A program made the position numbers and the translations under genes. Shown piece by piece: positions 43,664 through 53,403 of a stretch of DNA of 64,000 nt. The notes beneath the pieces were generated by a model. It saw nothing but the letters and a program-made list of their open reading frames with translations. It did no database searches and was not told where the DNA came from. The stretch is from Amycolatopsis sp. WAC 01376 (GTDB lineage Bacteria; Actinomycetota; Actinomycetes; Mycobacteriales; Pseudonocardiaceae). The stretch covers positions 372,001-436,000 of the forward strand of contig NZ_QHKL01000008.1 of NCBI RefSeq assembly GCF_003947415.1, read 5' to 3'. Position 1 is the first letter of the stretch, and each line of letters begins with the position of its first letter.

Positions 43664-44403
43664 CGGCCGCGATCCGCGTCGAAGGCGTCACCGTGCACTA
43701 CGGCGACGTCCTCGCGCTCGACGGTGTCGACGTCACGCTCGAACACGGTCACGTCTGCGGGCTGGTCGGGATGAACGGCTCCGGCAAGTCGACGCTGTTC
43801 AAGACCATCATGGGTATGGTCCGGCCGGATACCGGCACGGTCTCGATCGACGGCGGCACCCCCGCCCGCGCGCGCAAGACCGGCGTGATCGGGTACGTGC
43901 CGCAGAGCGAGGACGTCGACTGGTCGTTCCCGCTGTCCGTACGGGATGTCGTGATGACCGGCCGCTACGGGCGGCTCGGCTTCACCCGGCGGCCGCGCCG
44001 CGCGGACCACGAAGCCGTCGACCACGCGCTGGAGCGGGTCGAACTGACCGAACTCGCCGGACGGCAGATCGGCCAGTTGTCCGGCGGGCAGCGCAAACGC
44101 GCGTTCGTCGCGCGCGGCATCGCCCAAGGCGCCCGCGTCCTGCTGCTGGACGAGCCGTTCGCCGGCGTGGACAAGCGATCCGAAGCCACGATCACCCGGC
44201 TGCTCAAGGAACTCGCGGCCGACGGCGCCGCCGTCCTGATCTCCACCCACGACCTGCACGCGCTGCCCGGTTTGGCCGACGAGGCGATCCTGCTGATGCG
44301 CAAGGTGCTCGCGCACGGCTCCCCCGGCGAGGTGCTCCGGCCCGAAAACCTCGCGCTGGCCTTCGGACTCGATGTCCTGCAACGGGAAGAAGAACCCGCG
44401 TGA
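43660..44403 (+). CDS. Metal ABC transporter ATP-binding protein
   Basis: A 247-residue ATPase of the manganese/zinc/iron importer class. Walker A GMNGSGKST, signature LSGGQRKRA, Walker B VLLLDEPFAGVD and the switch His in STHD are intact. The GTG start at 43660 overlaps the binding-protein stop. The block YVPQSEDVDWSFPLSVRDVV is typical of the MntB/SitB-type subfamily. Confidence 0.94.
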   Translation: MTAAIRVEGVTVHYGDVLALDGVDVTLEHGHVCGLVGMNGSGKSTLFKTIMGMVRPDTGTVSIDGGTPARARKTGVIGYVPQSEDVDWSFPLSVRDVVMTGRYGRLGFTRRPRRADHEAVDHALERVELTELAGRQIGQLSGGQRKRAFVARGIAQGARVLLLDEPFAGVDKRSEATITRLLKELAADGAAVLISTHDLHALPGLADEAILLMRKVLAHGSPGEVLRPENLALAFGLDVLQREEEPA

Positions 44404-45269
44404 GTCTCTACGACCTGTTCCTCGAACCGCTGAGCTACGACTTCATGATGCGGGCGCTGGCGTCCACGGTCATCGCGTCCGCCGTCTGCGCGGTGCTCTC
44501 CTGCTGGCTGGTGCTGATCGGCTGGTCACTGATGGGCGACGCGGTCTCGCACGCCGTGCTGCCCGGCGTCGTACTCGCGTACGTCCTCGGCGCGCCCTTC
44601 GCGCTCGGCGCCGTCGTGTTCGGCTTCCTCGCCGTGGCACTGATCGGCGTCGTCCGGGACACCAGCCGGGTCAAGGAGGACGCCGCGATCGGCATCGTGT
44701 TCACCACGTTGTTCGCGCTCGGGCTCGTGCTGATCTCGGTGACGCCGAGCCAGACCGACCTGAACCACATCATCTTCGGCAACCTGCTCGGCGTCGACAC
44801 CTCGGACCTCATCCAGATCGGCGTCCTCGGCGCCATCACACTCACCCTGCTGGTGCTCAAACGCCGCGATTTCACCTTGTACGCCTTCGATCCCACGCAC
44901 GCGCACGCCATCGGGCTCAACCCGCGGGTGCTCGGCGCCGCGCTTCTCGGGCTGCTCGCGCTGACCGCGGTCGTGGCACTGCAGGTGGTCGGCGTGATCC
45001 TCGTGGTGGCGATGCTGATCATCCCCGGCGCCACGGCGTACCTGCTGACCGACCGGTTCGGCCGCATGCTCGTGATCGCGCCGTCGTTCTCGGTGCTCGC
45101 CGCGGTGACCGGGCTGTACCTGAGCTACCACCTCGACACCGCGTCCGGCGGGATGATCGTGCTGGTGCAGGGTGCCGGGTTCACGCTGGTGTACCTGTTC
45201 GGGCCGCGGCACGGGATCGTCGGGAAGCGGCTGGCCAAGCGCAGGCGCGAGCTGGCGCGAACGGCGTAA
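44400..45269 (+). CDS. Metal ABC transporter permease
   Basis: A 289-residue permease of the MntC/ZnuB class with about eight helices. Family blocks include WLVLIGWSLMGDAVSHAVLPGVVLAY, the DTSRVKEDAAIGIVFTTLFALGLVLIS region and VVALQVVGVILVVAMLIIPGATAYLLT. The GTG start overlaps the ATPase stop as GTGA, completing a three-gene operon. Confidence 0.95.
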   Translation: MSLYDLFLEPLSYDFMMRALASTVIASAVCAVLSCWLVLIGWSLMGDAVSHAVLPGVVLAYVLGAPFALGAVVFGFLAVALIGVVRDTSRVKEDAAIGIVFTTLFALGLVLISVTPSQTDLNHIIFGNLLGVDTSDLIQIGVLGAITLTLLVLKRRDFTLYAFDPTHAHAIGLNPRVLGAALLGLLALTAVVALQVVGVILVVAMLIIPGATAYLLTDRFGRMLVIAPSFSVLAAVTGLYLSYHLDTASGGMIVLVQGAGFTLVYLFGPRHGIVGKRLAKRRRELARTA

Positions 45270-45323
45270 CCGGACAATCACCCCGCGCTCTGTGTCTCTC
45301 GTGACATGAGTACCGGCCTCGTC

Positions 45324-45342
45324 TTAGGTTAGGCTCCCCTCA
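45324..45342 (+). promoter_or_regulatory. IdeR/DtxR-type iron box on a leaderless promoter
   Basis: TTAGGTTAGGCTCCCCTCA matches the 19-bp IdeR/DtxR consensus (TTAGGTTAGGCTAACCTAA) at 16 positions. TAGGCT (45330-45335) can act as the -10, six bases before the ATG at 45342, so the box covers the promoter and the mRNA is probably leaderless. Iron-bound IdeR should repress the siderophore importer. Confidence 0.8.
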
Positions 45343-46157
45343 TGTCTACGGAAGACGCGCTGCTCACCGGCCATGACCTGGTGCTCGCGCACCAAGAGCG
45401 GGCCGTGGTGGACGGCGTGTCGCTGTCGCTGCGCGCCGGCACCGTGACCGCGCTGGTCGGGCCGAACGGGTCCGGCAAGTCGACGCTCCTGCGTTCGCTG
45501 GCGCGGCTGCACAAGCCTCGCGAGGGCAGTGTCCGGCTCGGGGGACGCGCCGTCTGGGGCGGGAACGCGTTGTCCGGCAAGGAGTTCGCCCGCCGGGTCA
45601 CGTTGCTGACCCAGCACCGGCCCACGCCGAGCGGGGTCTCGGTGCGCGACGTCGTCTCCTACGGCCGGTATCCGTACCGGTCGGGCTGGCGCGGGGTCGA
45701 CGTCGACGGCGCCGCCGCGATCCGCCGCGCGATGGAACTGACCGGCGTGACCCCGATGGCCGAACGCGGCGTCGACGAACTGTCGGGCGGCGAACTGCAG
45801 CGGGTCTGGCTCGCGTCCTGTCTCGCCCAGCAGACCTCCGTACTGCTGCTCGACGAGCCCACCAACCATCTCGACCTGCGCTACCAGGTCGAGATCCTCG
45901 ACGTCGTCCGCGATCTGGCCAACGAAGGCGTCGCGGTCGGCGTGGTACTGCACGATCTCGACCACGCGGCGATCATCGCCGACGAGGTCGTGCTGCTGAG
46001 CGAGGGAACCATCGTGGCCACGGGTGACATCGGGCAGGTGCTCAGCTCCGAGCACCTTTCCCGGGCCTACGGCGTCACCGTCCACGTCGCGAACGACCCG
46101 GTGACGGGCGCGATCCACTGCAGGCCACTCGGGCGGCATTCGCCCAGGCCCGCCTGA
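45342..46157 (+). CDS. Iron-siderophore ABC transporter ATP-binding protein (FecE/FepC-like)
   Basis: A 271-residue ATPase of the siderophore/vitamin B12 class. Walker A GPNGSGKST, signature LSGGELQRV, Walker B VLLLDEPTNHLDLRYQ and the His switch VLHDLDHA are present; GRYPYRSGW is typical of FecE/FepC. The iron box lies directly at its start. It heads an operon with the binding protein and permease and is the first gene rather than the last, which is a less common order. Confidence 0.94.
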   Translation: MSTEDALLTGHDLVLAHQERAVVDGVSLSLRAGTVTALVGPNGSGKSTLLRSLARLHKPREGSVRLGGRAVWGGNALSGKEFARRVTLLTQHRPTPSGVSVRDVVSYGRYPYRSGWRGVDVDGAAAIRRAMELTGVTPMAERGVDELSGGELQRVWLASCLAQQTSVLLLDEPTNHLDLRYQVEILDVVRDLANEGVAVGVVLHDLDHAAIIADEVVLLSEGTIVATGDIGQVLSSEHLSRAYGVTVHVANDPVTGAIHCRPLGRHSPRPA

Positions 46158-46174
46158 GAAATCCAGGAAGAACC

Positions 46175-47158
46175 ATGCGTTTGCCAACCCCTGCCGTCCT
46201 CATCACGGCGACGGCCCTGCTGCTGTCCGCCTGTGGCACCACCGAGAACACCGAGAACACCGCCGTCGCGCCGAGCGAAGCCGCCGCGAGCGGACCGGTC
46301 ACGGTGACCGACTCGCGCGGCAAGGCCGTCACCCTCAAGGCTCCCGCCAAGCGCGTCGTCGCGCTCGAGTGGGGCGAGGCCGAAATGGTCGCTTCGCTCG
46401 GTGTCATGCCGGTCGGTGCCGCGGACGTCGCGGGCTACAACGTGTGGGACAAGGCCGCCCCGCTGACCGCCGAGGTCAAGGACGTCGGCAAGCGCAACGA
46501 GCCCAGCGTCGACGCGATCGTCGGGCTGAACCCCGACGTCGTCATCATGGCCGAAGAGCGCGACTCGACGCTGGTGCCGCAGATCGAGAAGTACGTGCCG
46601 GTCGTGGTCACCAAGGCCAGCGACGCGAGCCGCAACTTCGACCGGCTGCGCGAGGACTTCAAGCTGATCGCGAAGACTGTCGGCAAAGAGGCCGAGGCGG
46701 ACAAGCAACTGTCCGAAATGGACGCCAAACTCGCCGAGGGCAAGAAGGCCGTCGAGGCCAAGGGCGCCGCGGGCACCCCGTTCCTGATGGCCGACGGTTA
46801 CCTCGAAGGCAGCACCGTCAGCATCCGCCCGTTCGGCAAGGGCTCGCTGGTCTCCGACACCGCCGAGGCCGTCGGCCTGAAGAACGCCTGGACCGGCAAG
46901 GTCGACCCGCAGTGGGGTCTCGGCCAGACCGACGTCGAGGGCCTGACCGCGCTCACCGACCCGAAGACCGTGCTGTTCTACAGCGCGGCCGAAGAGGACG
47001 TCTTCACCACCGGGCTCGCGCAGAACGCCGTCTACCAGCGCCTGCCGTTCGTGGTCTCGAAGAAGATCCACAAGCTGCAGGCCGGAACGTGGACATTCGG
47101 CGGGCCGAAGTCGATCATCATGACCGCCGACCAGATCGTGAAGGCAGTCACGACCTGA
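46175..47158 (+). CDS. Iron-siderophore substrate-binding lipoprotein
   Basis: A 327-residue type-3 binding protein (FecB/FhuD class). The lipobox LLLSACGT marks Cys20 for lipid attachment. Family blocks: PAKRVVALEWGEAEMVASLGVMPVGAADVAGY and VDAIVGLNPDVVIMAEER. It begins 17 bases after the ATPase stop with GGAAG upstream, and its stop overlaps the permease start (TGATG). It should capture ferric siderophores outside the membrane. Confidence 0.93.
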   Translation: MRLPTPAVLITATALLLSACGTTENTENTAVAPSEAAASGPVTVTDSRGKAVTLKAPAKRVVALEWGEAEMVASLGVMPVGAADVAGYNVWDKAAPLTAEVKDVGKRNEPSVDAIVGLNPDVVIMAEERDSTLVPQIEKYVPVVVTKASDASRNFDRLREDFKLIAKTVGKEAEADKQLSEMDAKLAEGKKAVEAKGAAGTPFLMADGYLEGSTVSIRPFGKGSLVSDTAEAVGLKNAWTGKVDPQWGLGQTDVEGLTALTDPKTVLFYSAAEEDVFTTGLAQNAVYQRLPFVVSKKIHKLQAGTWTFGGPKSIIMTADQIVKAVTT

Positions 47159-49173
47159 TGCGTGCCCGCACCATCGCGGTGTCGGCGGGACTGGTGGCGC
47201 TCATCGTCGTCCTCGCCGGCATCCACCTGACCCAGGGCACCTCGACGTCCGGTCCGCTGGACGTGGTGAAGGCGATCTTCGGCCATGGCGACGCGCAAAC
47301 CCTCGCGGTACTGGAGGGTTCGCGCGTCCCTCGGCTGCTCGCCGCGTTGCTGCTCGGGGTCGCGCTCGGCGTCGCGGGCGCCGGAATGCAGTCCGTGGCG
47401 CGGAATCCGCTCGCCTCGCCCGACACGCTCGCGGTCAACGCGGGCGCGCATTTCGCCGTGGTGGCCATCTCGGCGTTCGGGCTTTCGCTGCCGCTCGTGC
47501 CGGTGGGCGGGGCGGCGTTCGCGGGCGGGCTCGCGGCGGCCGTCATCGTGCTGGGCCTGGCGGGCAGCGGTTCGGCGAGTCCGCGGCTGGTGCTCGTGGG
47601 CTCGGCGGTGCTGCTGGCGCTGCACTCGGTGACGATCCTGCTGCTGCTCCTGTTCGAGCAGGAGACGAACGGGCTGTTCGCCTGGGGCAGTGGCTCGCTC
47701 ACCGTTTCCGATCTGCGGGCGACCGCCCAGATGACGCCGATCGTGGTGATCGCCGTGGTGGCGCTCATCGTGATGGGCCGCAAACTCGACGTCCTCGCCC
47801 TCGGCGACGACAACGCGACCCTGCTCGGCCTGCGGGTCCGCCGGACCAGGGTCGGCGCGGTCGTGCTGACCGTCGCGCTGACCGCGGCGGCGGTGACCGT
47901 GGCCGGGCCGGTCGGCTTCGTCGGGCTGAGCGCGCCGGTGATCACACGGCTGCTGCTGCCGATCGCCAAACACCGCGCGCTACTGCCGGTGTCCGGGCTG
48001 GTCGGCGTGGTGACGGTGCTCGGCGCCGACGTCGCTCTGCGGGCGATCATGGGTTCAGCCGACGCCGTGCGGGTGCCGACCGGTGTGGTGACCACGATCG
48101 TCGGCGCCGTCGTGATGGTGTGGCTGGCGCGGCGCGGCCGGGGCAGCGGCTCACGTCGTCCGGCTCCGGCAGGAAGGGTCGGGCTCGCCGGATCGACCCG
48201 GCGGCTCGTGACCATTTCCGTCGTGCTGGTGGCGTTGCTCGCCGTCATCCCGGTGGCAGGCCTGCTGCTTGGCGACCGGATGGTGCTGCTCGGCGACCTC
48301 ACGAACTGGGTCACCGGCAACACCGGGACGGCCCTCACTTTCGTGCTGGACCAACGACTTCCGCGGGTGCTGGCCGCGCTGCTGGCCGGCGCGGCGCTGG
48401 CGGTGTCGGGCTGCGGGATCCAGTCGGTCAGCCGCAACCCGCTCGCCGAACCCGGGTTGCTCGGCATCACCGCGGGCGCCGGGCTCGGCGCGATCACGCT
48501 GATCACCATCGTCCCCGCCGTCGGCGCCTGGTCGATCGCCGGTGCCGCCGGTCTCGGCGCGGCCGTGGTGTTCCTGCTGGTCTACGGGCTGGCTTGGCGT
48601 TCGGGGCTCGATTCGGACCGGCTGGTGATCATAGGTATCGCGGTCTGGTCGGCCGGGATGGCGCTGATCAACCTGCTGATCGTGGTCTCCGACCCGTGGA
48701 ACTCGGCCAAGGCGCTGACCTGGCTTTCGGGGTCGACCTACGGCCGCACGCTGGAACAGGTCGCGCCCGTAGCGCTGGCGCTGCTCGCGCTGACACCGTT
48801 GTTGTGGATCAAGCACCGCGAACTGGACCTGCACGCCCTCGACGAGGACACCCCGCGCGTGCTCGGGATGCGAATCGAGCGGTCGCGGCTGATCGTGCTG
48901 GGGGCTTCCGGGATCCTGGCGGCCACCGCGGTGTCCGCGATCGGCGTGGTCGTGTTCGTCGGACTGGTCGCGCCGCATCTGGCGCGTTCGCTGGTCGGCG
49001 GACGGCACGGCCGGGTGATCCCGGTGGCCGCGGCGCTCGGCGCGCTGCTGGTGAGCGTCGCGGACACCCTCGGGCGGACCGTCATCGCACCCGCCCAGAT
49101 CCCGGCGGGCCTGGTCATCGCGATGGTCGGGACGCCGTACTTCGTGCTGGTGCTCTGGCGGACCCGGCCCTGA
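47158..49173 (+). CDS. Fused iron-siderophore ABC permease (FhuB-type double FecCD)
   Basis: A 671-residue permease made of two FecCD units in one chain, like FhuB. Each half has the motif of the fold: RVPRLLAALLLGVALGVAGAGMQSVARNPLASPD in the first and RLPRVLAALLAGAALAVSGCGIQSVSRNPLAEPG in the second, plus a repeated VGFVGLSAP / VVFVGLVAPH block. About 18-20 helices. The halves are joined near residues 325-345 by a basic linker. One ATPase, one binding protein and this permease make a complete importer. Confidence 0.94.
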   Translation: MRARTIAVSAGLVALIVVLAGIHLTQGTSTSGPLDVVKAIFGHGDAQTLAVLEGSRVPRLLAALLLGVALGVAGAGMQSVARNPLASPDTLAVNAGAHFAVVAISAFGLSLPLVPVGGAAFAGGLAAAVIVLGLAGSGSASPRLVLVGSAVLLALHSVTILLLLLFEQETNGLFAWGSGSLTVSDLRATAQMTPIVVIAVVALIVMGRKLDVLALGDDNATLLGLRVRRTRVGAVVLTVALTAAAVTVAGPVGFVGLSAPVITRLLLPIAKHRALLPVSGLVGVVTVLGADVALRAIMGSADAVRVPTGVVTTIVGAVVMVWLARRGRGSGSRRPAPAGRVGLAGSTRRLVTISVVLVALLAVIPVAGLLLGDRMVLLGDLTNWVTGNTGTALTFVLDQRLPRVLAALLAGAALAVSGCGIQSVSRNPLAEPGLLGITAGAGLGAITLITIVPAVGAWSIAGAAGLGAAVVFLLVYGLAWRSGLDSDRLVIIGIAVWSAGMALINLLIVVSDPWNSAKALTWLSGSTYGRTLEQVAPVALALLALTPLLWIKHRELDLHALDEDTPRVLGMRIERSRLIVLGASGILAATAVSAIGVVVFVGLVAPHLARSLVGGRHGRVIPVAAALGALLVSVADTLGRTVIAPAQIPAGLVIAMVGTPYFVLVLWRTRP

Positions 49174-49177
49174 TAGT

Positions 49178-49228
49178 GCGTGAAGGCCCCCTTCCCTCGG
49201 CTGAGCCGAGGGAAGGGGGCCTTCACGC
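49178..49228. terminator. 51-bp perfect hairpin D between convergent genes
   Basis: Two exactly complementary 25-bp arms meet at one central base (49203); the left arm starts GCGTGAAGGCCCCC. It begins five bases after the permease stop and ends 14 bases before the htpG stop, so it can terminate both transcripts. Confidence 0.75.
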
Positions 49229-49242
49229 GCTAAGAGACGGAA

Positions 49243-51108
49243 CTACAGGGTCTTCTGGAGGTGGGTCGCGAGGAGTTTGGTGAAGCGGGCGGGGTCGCCC
49301 AGTTCGCCGCCTTCGGCCAGCAGAGCCATGCCGTAGAGCAGTTCGGCGGTCTCGCCGAGCCCGTCGTTCTCACCCTGCGAGGCGAAGGCGTCCCGCAACC
49401 CGGCGACCAGCGGGTGGCCCGGGTTGAGCTCCAGGATCCGCTTGATCTGCGGCATTTCCTGGCCCATCGCGCGGTACATCTTCTCCAGCGTCGGGGTGAC
49501 GTCGTTCGTGTCGCCGACGATGCAGGCGGGCGACGTCGTCAGCCGCGACGAGAGCCGCACCTCCTTGACCTGCTCGGAGAGGGTCTTCGTGAGCCAGGTC
49601 AGCAGTCCGGAGAACTCCTCCTTCTGCTCGTCGGTGGTGTCGGAGTCGAGTTCGACCTCGCCCTTCGCGACCGACTGGAACTGCTTCTCCTCGAAGCCCG
49701 GAACCGCGTCGACCCACATCTCGTCGATCGGGTCGGTGAGCACGAGGACCTCGTACCCCTTGGCCCGGAAGGCTTCCAGGTGCGGGGAGTTCTCGATGCT
49801 CTGCCGCGACTCGCCGGTCAGGTAGTAGATGTGCTCCTGGCCGTCCTTCATCCGCTCGACGTACTCACGCAGCGACGTCAGCTTCTCCGGATCGTTCGTC
49901 GAGGCGAACGAGCAGATGTCGAGGATCGCGGTGCGGTTCTCGTGGTCGTCCAGCAGGCCTTCCTTGACGGCGCGGCCGAACTCCTTCCAGAACGTCTCGT
50001 ACTTGTAGGGGTTCTCGTCGGCCATCAGGGTCTTGACCGTCGAGAGGACCTTCTTGACCAGACGACGGCGGATCAGCTGGATCTGCCGGTCCTGCTGCAG
50101 GATCTCGCGCGACACGTTGAGCGAGAGGTCCTGCGCGTCGACGACGCCCTTCACGAAGCGCAGGTACTCCGGCATCAGCGCTTCGCAGTCGTCCATGATG
50201 AAGACGCGCTTCACGTACAGCTGGACGCCGCGTTTGCGCTCCCGCATGAACAGGTCGAGCGGCGCGTGCCCCGGCAGGAACAGCAGCGCCTGGTACTCGA
50301 AGGTGCCCTCGGCCTGGAGCCGGATCGTCTCCAGCGGGTCGTTCCAGTCGTGCGCGACGTGCTTGTAGAACTCGTTGTACTCGTCTTCGGTGACGTCGCT
50401 GGACGAGCGGGCCCACAGCGCCTTCATCGAGTTGACCGTGACGACCTCTTCGCCCTCGGTCATCCGGATCGGCCAGGTGATGAAGTCCGAGTACTTCTTG
50501 ACGATCTGCTTGATCTTCGTGGCCGAGGTGTAGTCGAAGAGCTGGTCTTCGGCGTCCTCGGGCTTGAGGTGCAGGACGACCGACGTGCCCTGCGGCAGGT
50601 CCGGAGCCGTCTCGATGGTGTACGTGCCTTCGCCCTCGGACTCCCATCGGACGCCTTCGTCCGAACCCGCGCGGCGCGTCAGCAGCGTGACCTTGTCGGC
50701 CACCATGAAGCTGGCGTAGAACCCGATGCCGAATTGGCCGATCAGGTCCTGCGAGGCCGCGGAATCCTTGGTCTCCTTCAGTTTCTTCAGGAATTCGGCG
50801 GTGCCGGATTTCGCGATCGTGCCGATCAGCGCCACGACGTCGTCCCGGCTCATCCCGATTCCGTTGTCCCGCACGGTCAGCGTGCGGTTTTCGGGGTCGG
50901 TCGCGATCTCGATGTGGAGATCGCCGGTTTCCGCCTGGAGGTCCTTGTCGCGGAACGCTTCGAGGCGGAGTTTGTCCAGTGCGTCGGAGGCGTTGGACAC
51001 CAGTTCCCGCAGGAACGTGTCCTTGTTCGAGTAGATCGAGTGGATCATCAGCTGAAGCAGCTGACGTGCCTCCGACTGGAACTCGAGTGTTTCGGCAGAG
51101 GTTGTCAC
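49243..51108 (-). CDS. htpG: Molecular chaperone HtpG (Hsp90)
   Basis: A 621-residue bacterial Hsp90. The GHKL ATPase domain shows [25 protein letters not shown] and [15 protein letters not shown]; the middle domain has [32 protein letters not shown] with the catalytic Arg region ([11 protein letters not shown]); a C-terminal dimerisation domain follows. It acts in the cytosol as a homodimer. GTG/ATG choice: ATG at 51108 fits the standard N-terminus. No CIRCE or HspR site was seen upstream. Its stop faces hairpin D. Confidence 0.96.
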
Positions 51109-51137
51109 GCGGCGATATTACCGAGCGCGTGGCCGGG

Positions 51138-52724
51138 TCAAGCCAGCCTCTGCCCTGCCACCTCGATCAGCCCGTCACCGGTGGCCTGTTCGATCGTCGT
51201 AATGGCGGAGCGGCCGGCGGTCTCGACGGTGGCGACCACGTTGCCGAAATGCGGTCCCGACGTCTTCCTCCAGTCGAGAGGCAGGGGGTCGACACCGCCC
51301 CGCGCCGCCCACCGGCGCGCGAGCGTGGCCAGTGAGGCCGACCAAGTGGCGCTGAACGCGAGCCGGAGCGGCCGCGGCATCGCGTTGTGCACCGGCGAGC
51401 AGGTCAGCTGGTACACCGCCGACGTCACCGGCTCGGGGTAGCGCGCCTCGGCGATGTAGGCGTGATGGACGTCGCCGGAGAGCACCGCGATGGTGGCGGG
51501 CGGATCCTCCCGGCGCCCCTCGCGCGCGATCATGGCGGCGAGCCTGTCGAACGACGCGCGGAACGACGCCCAGTGTTCGAGGTCGCCCGCCTGCCGGATC
51601 TTCTCCGCGAACCTGCCCCGGAGGCCGCCCCGCGCGCAGGCCCGTTCGTTGAGCGACTGGAGATGGGACACGACCGGCGGCAGCAGCCACGGCAGCGACG
51701 AGCCGATGAGCAGGTGGTCGCAGGCGTCGGCGGCGTTCTTTTCGATCCAGTCGAACTCGTCGTCGTCCACCATGCACCGGGCGCCGCCCGCCAGGATCCG
51801 GCCCGCCCGGCTGTCGATGACCAGCAGCCGCACCTTGCCGAAGTCGCGGCGGTAACTCCATCGCGCGCCCTTGGTGCCGTCGCGGTCGTCGACGGCCTCG
51901 TCGGCGAACGCGACGAGCAGCTCGGCGTTGTCGCCACCGGAGGTGAGCGCCTTCTGGAAGGTCGGGTCCTCGGCGAGTTCGGCCGGGCCGAGGTTCCCGA
52001 GATGCTGGTAGACCCAGTACGACATGATCGCCCCGCGCAGCCGCTCCCGCCACCACGGCTGCGCGCGCATCTGCTGCCGCCACGTATGCGAGGTGTTCCA
52101 GTCGTCCCGGACGTCGTGGTCGTCGAAGATCATCGACGTGGGCACGGTGGAGAGCAGCCAGCGGATCGTCGGCTCGCCCCAGGCTTCGAGATAGAGGTGC
52201 GTGTACTCCTCGAAGTCCGTCACCTCGGTCCCTGGCGGCTTCGAGATGTCCCGCCGCCGGGAGAGCCATTCCTGCGTCTCGTCGGTGGTTTCGTCGGCGT
52301 AGACCTGATCGCCCAGCATCAGCAACGCCTGGGGCCATTCGGATTCCTCGCCGTCGGCCATCCGGCGGGCGTACGCGACCAGCGCGTCCGGGCCGAAGAG
52401 CTCGCCGTCGTGCGGTTTGCGGCAGGAGCCGAACACGAGCCGGACCCGGGACTCGTTCCCGGGCAGGGTCCGGATGCGGCTGGGCGGGAATCCGGAATCC
52501 TCCGGCGGCCACACCTTTTCGCCGTCCACGCGCACCTCGTACTCGGTGCTGGTGCCGGGTTCGAGCCCGGTCAGCACGAGCAGGGCGTAGTGGTGACCCC
52601 GGATCTCGAACGTCCTCGCGGTCGTGCCGAGGACTTCGACCTCACTCGCGGTGCCGGTCTCGACCCACACCGTCGCCGACGTCTCGTCGACGTGGCGCAG
52701 CAACGGTCCCAGGCGCAGGCTCAT
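51138..52724 (-). CDS. PhoD-like alkaline phosphatase/phosphodiesterase
   Basis: A 528-residue PhoD-family metallophosphatase. An N-terminal beta-sandwich (1-105) precedes the metallophosphatase core, whose metal ligands appear in GSCRKP, MLGDQVYAD, FDDHDVRDDW and, later, VLSGDVHHAY. No signal peptide or Tat motif is visible, unlike secreted PhoD, so it is likely cytoplasmic. The ATG at 52724 gives the normal start; a longer frame reads antisense through the next gene. It is 29 bases from htpG and 49 from the next gene. Confidence 0.9.
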   Translation of the reverse strand: MSLRLGPLLRHVDETSATVWVETGTASEVEVLGTTARTFEIRGHHYALLVLTGLEPGTSTEYEVRVDGEKVWPPEDSGFPPSRIRTLPGNESRVRLVFGSCRKPHDGELFGPDALVAYARRMADGEESEWPQALLMLGDQVYADETTDETQEWLSRRRDISKPPGTEVTDFEEYTHLYLEAWGEPTIRWLLSTVPTSMIFDDHDVRDDWNTSHTWRQQMRAQPWWRERLRGAIMSYWVYQHLGNLGPAELAEDPTFQKALTSGGDNAELLVAFADEAVDDRDGTKGARWSYRRDFGKVRLLVIDSRAGRILAGGARCMVDDDEFDWIEKNAADACDHLLIGSSLPWLLPPVVSHLQSLNERACARGGLRGRFAEKIRQAGDLEHWASFRASFDRLAAMIAREGRREDPPATIAVLSGDVHHAYIAEARYPEPVTSAVYQLTCSPVHNAMPRPLRLAFSATWSASLATLARRWAARGGVDPLPLDWRKTSGPHFGNVVATVETAGRSAITTIEQATGDGLIEVAGQRLA

Positions 52725-52773
52725 TCCTGAAACGGTGCCACAGCGAAGCCAAGATCGTGCGTTGAGCGGCGAC

Positions 52774-53394
52774 TCAGCCGAGCCGCGCGAAGATCTCCCG
52801 GATCTCGGCCAGCGCCTTTTCCCGTTCGGCGTCGTCGTCTTCGTACCAGCCGTCGGCGGCCCGCTCCTCGACGATCGCCTCGGGGGTGAATTCCTCGCCG
52901 AACCGGTAGGGGCCGGCGCAGTAGGCGAACCCCGACTCGCTGAGCGGGTCCAGGCCTTCCCGGCGGCAGTGCTCCAGGAAGCCTTCGGCCTGCGCCCACC
53001 GCTCGCCGTCGAACCAGAACACGCCACCGGCGTAGTGGATCGACGCTCCCGACTCCGCGTCGACGAGGTTCAGCGACTCGTAGTTCTCGGGGCGGTTCCG
53101 CACCAGCGCGACGAGGCTTTCGGGAACGCCGCCGTAGAGCGCCTCCTGCACCGAGTAGTCCTCCTCGGCGTACAGGTTCAGCTCCGACTCGTGGTCGAAG
53201 GTCAGCAGCAGCGCGTGCTTGCCCGGGGTGAAGTACCAGACGGCCGACTGCCCGCCACCGTCGTTCCAGGCGAACCGCTCGGCGCCGTCCACCGCGATCG
53301 GCGTGATCTCGGCGATCGCGTCGATCACCGCGGCCCGCCGCCGCACCTCTTCGAGGGATGTCGCACCGAGGGCCGCCCAGATCGCTTCGCTCAC
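52774..53394 (-). CDS. Hypothetical acidic protein, 206 residues
   Basis: An acidic soluble protein, rich in aromatic residues (GGGQSAVWYFTPGKHALLLTFDHESELNLYAEEDYS; IHYAGGVFWFDGERW; YRFGEEFTPEAIVEE). No domain is recognised and no membrane segment or signal is visible. The pattern resembles the many small actinomycete proteins of SMI1/KNR4 or immunity type, but no clear motif supports this. GTG at 53394. It lies nine bases from the end of the beta-propeller gene. Confidence 0.7.
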   Translation of the reverse strand: MSEAIWAALGATSLEEVRRRAAVIDAIAEITPIAVDGAERFAWNDGGGQSAVWYFTPGKHALLLTFDHESELNLYAEEDYSVQEALYGGVPESLVALVRNRPENYESLNLVDAESGASIHYAGGVFWFDGERWAQAEGFLEHCRREGLDPLSESGFAYCAGPYRFGEEFTPEAIVEERAADGWYEDDDAEREKALAEIREIFARLG

Positions 53395-53403
53395 CGGCGA
53401 AGA

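Noticed and set aside
51109..51137. CIRCE or HAIR heat-shock operator upstream of htpG
   Set aside because: No TTAGCACTC or CTTGAGT-type inverted repeat is present in the short gap or just upstream.
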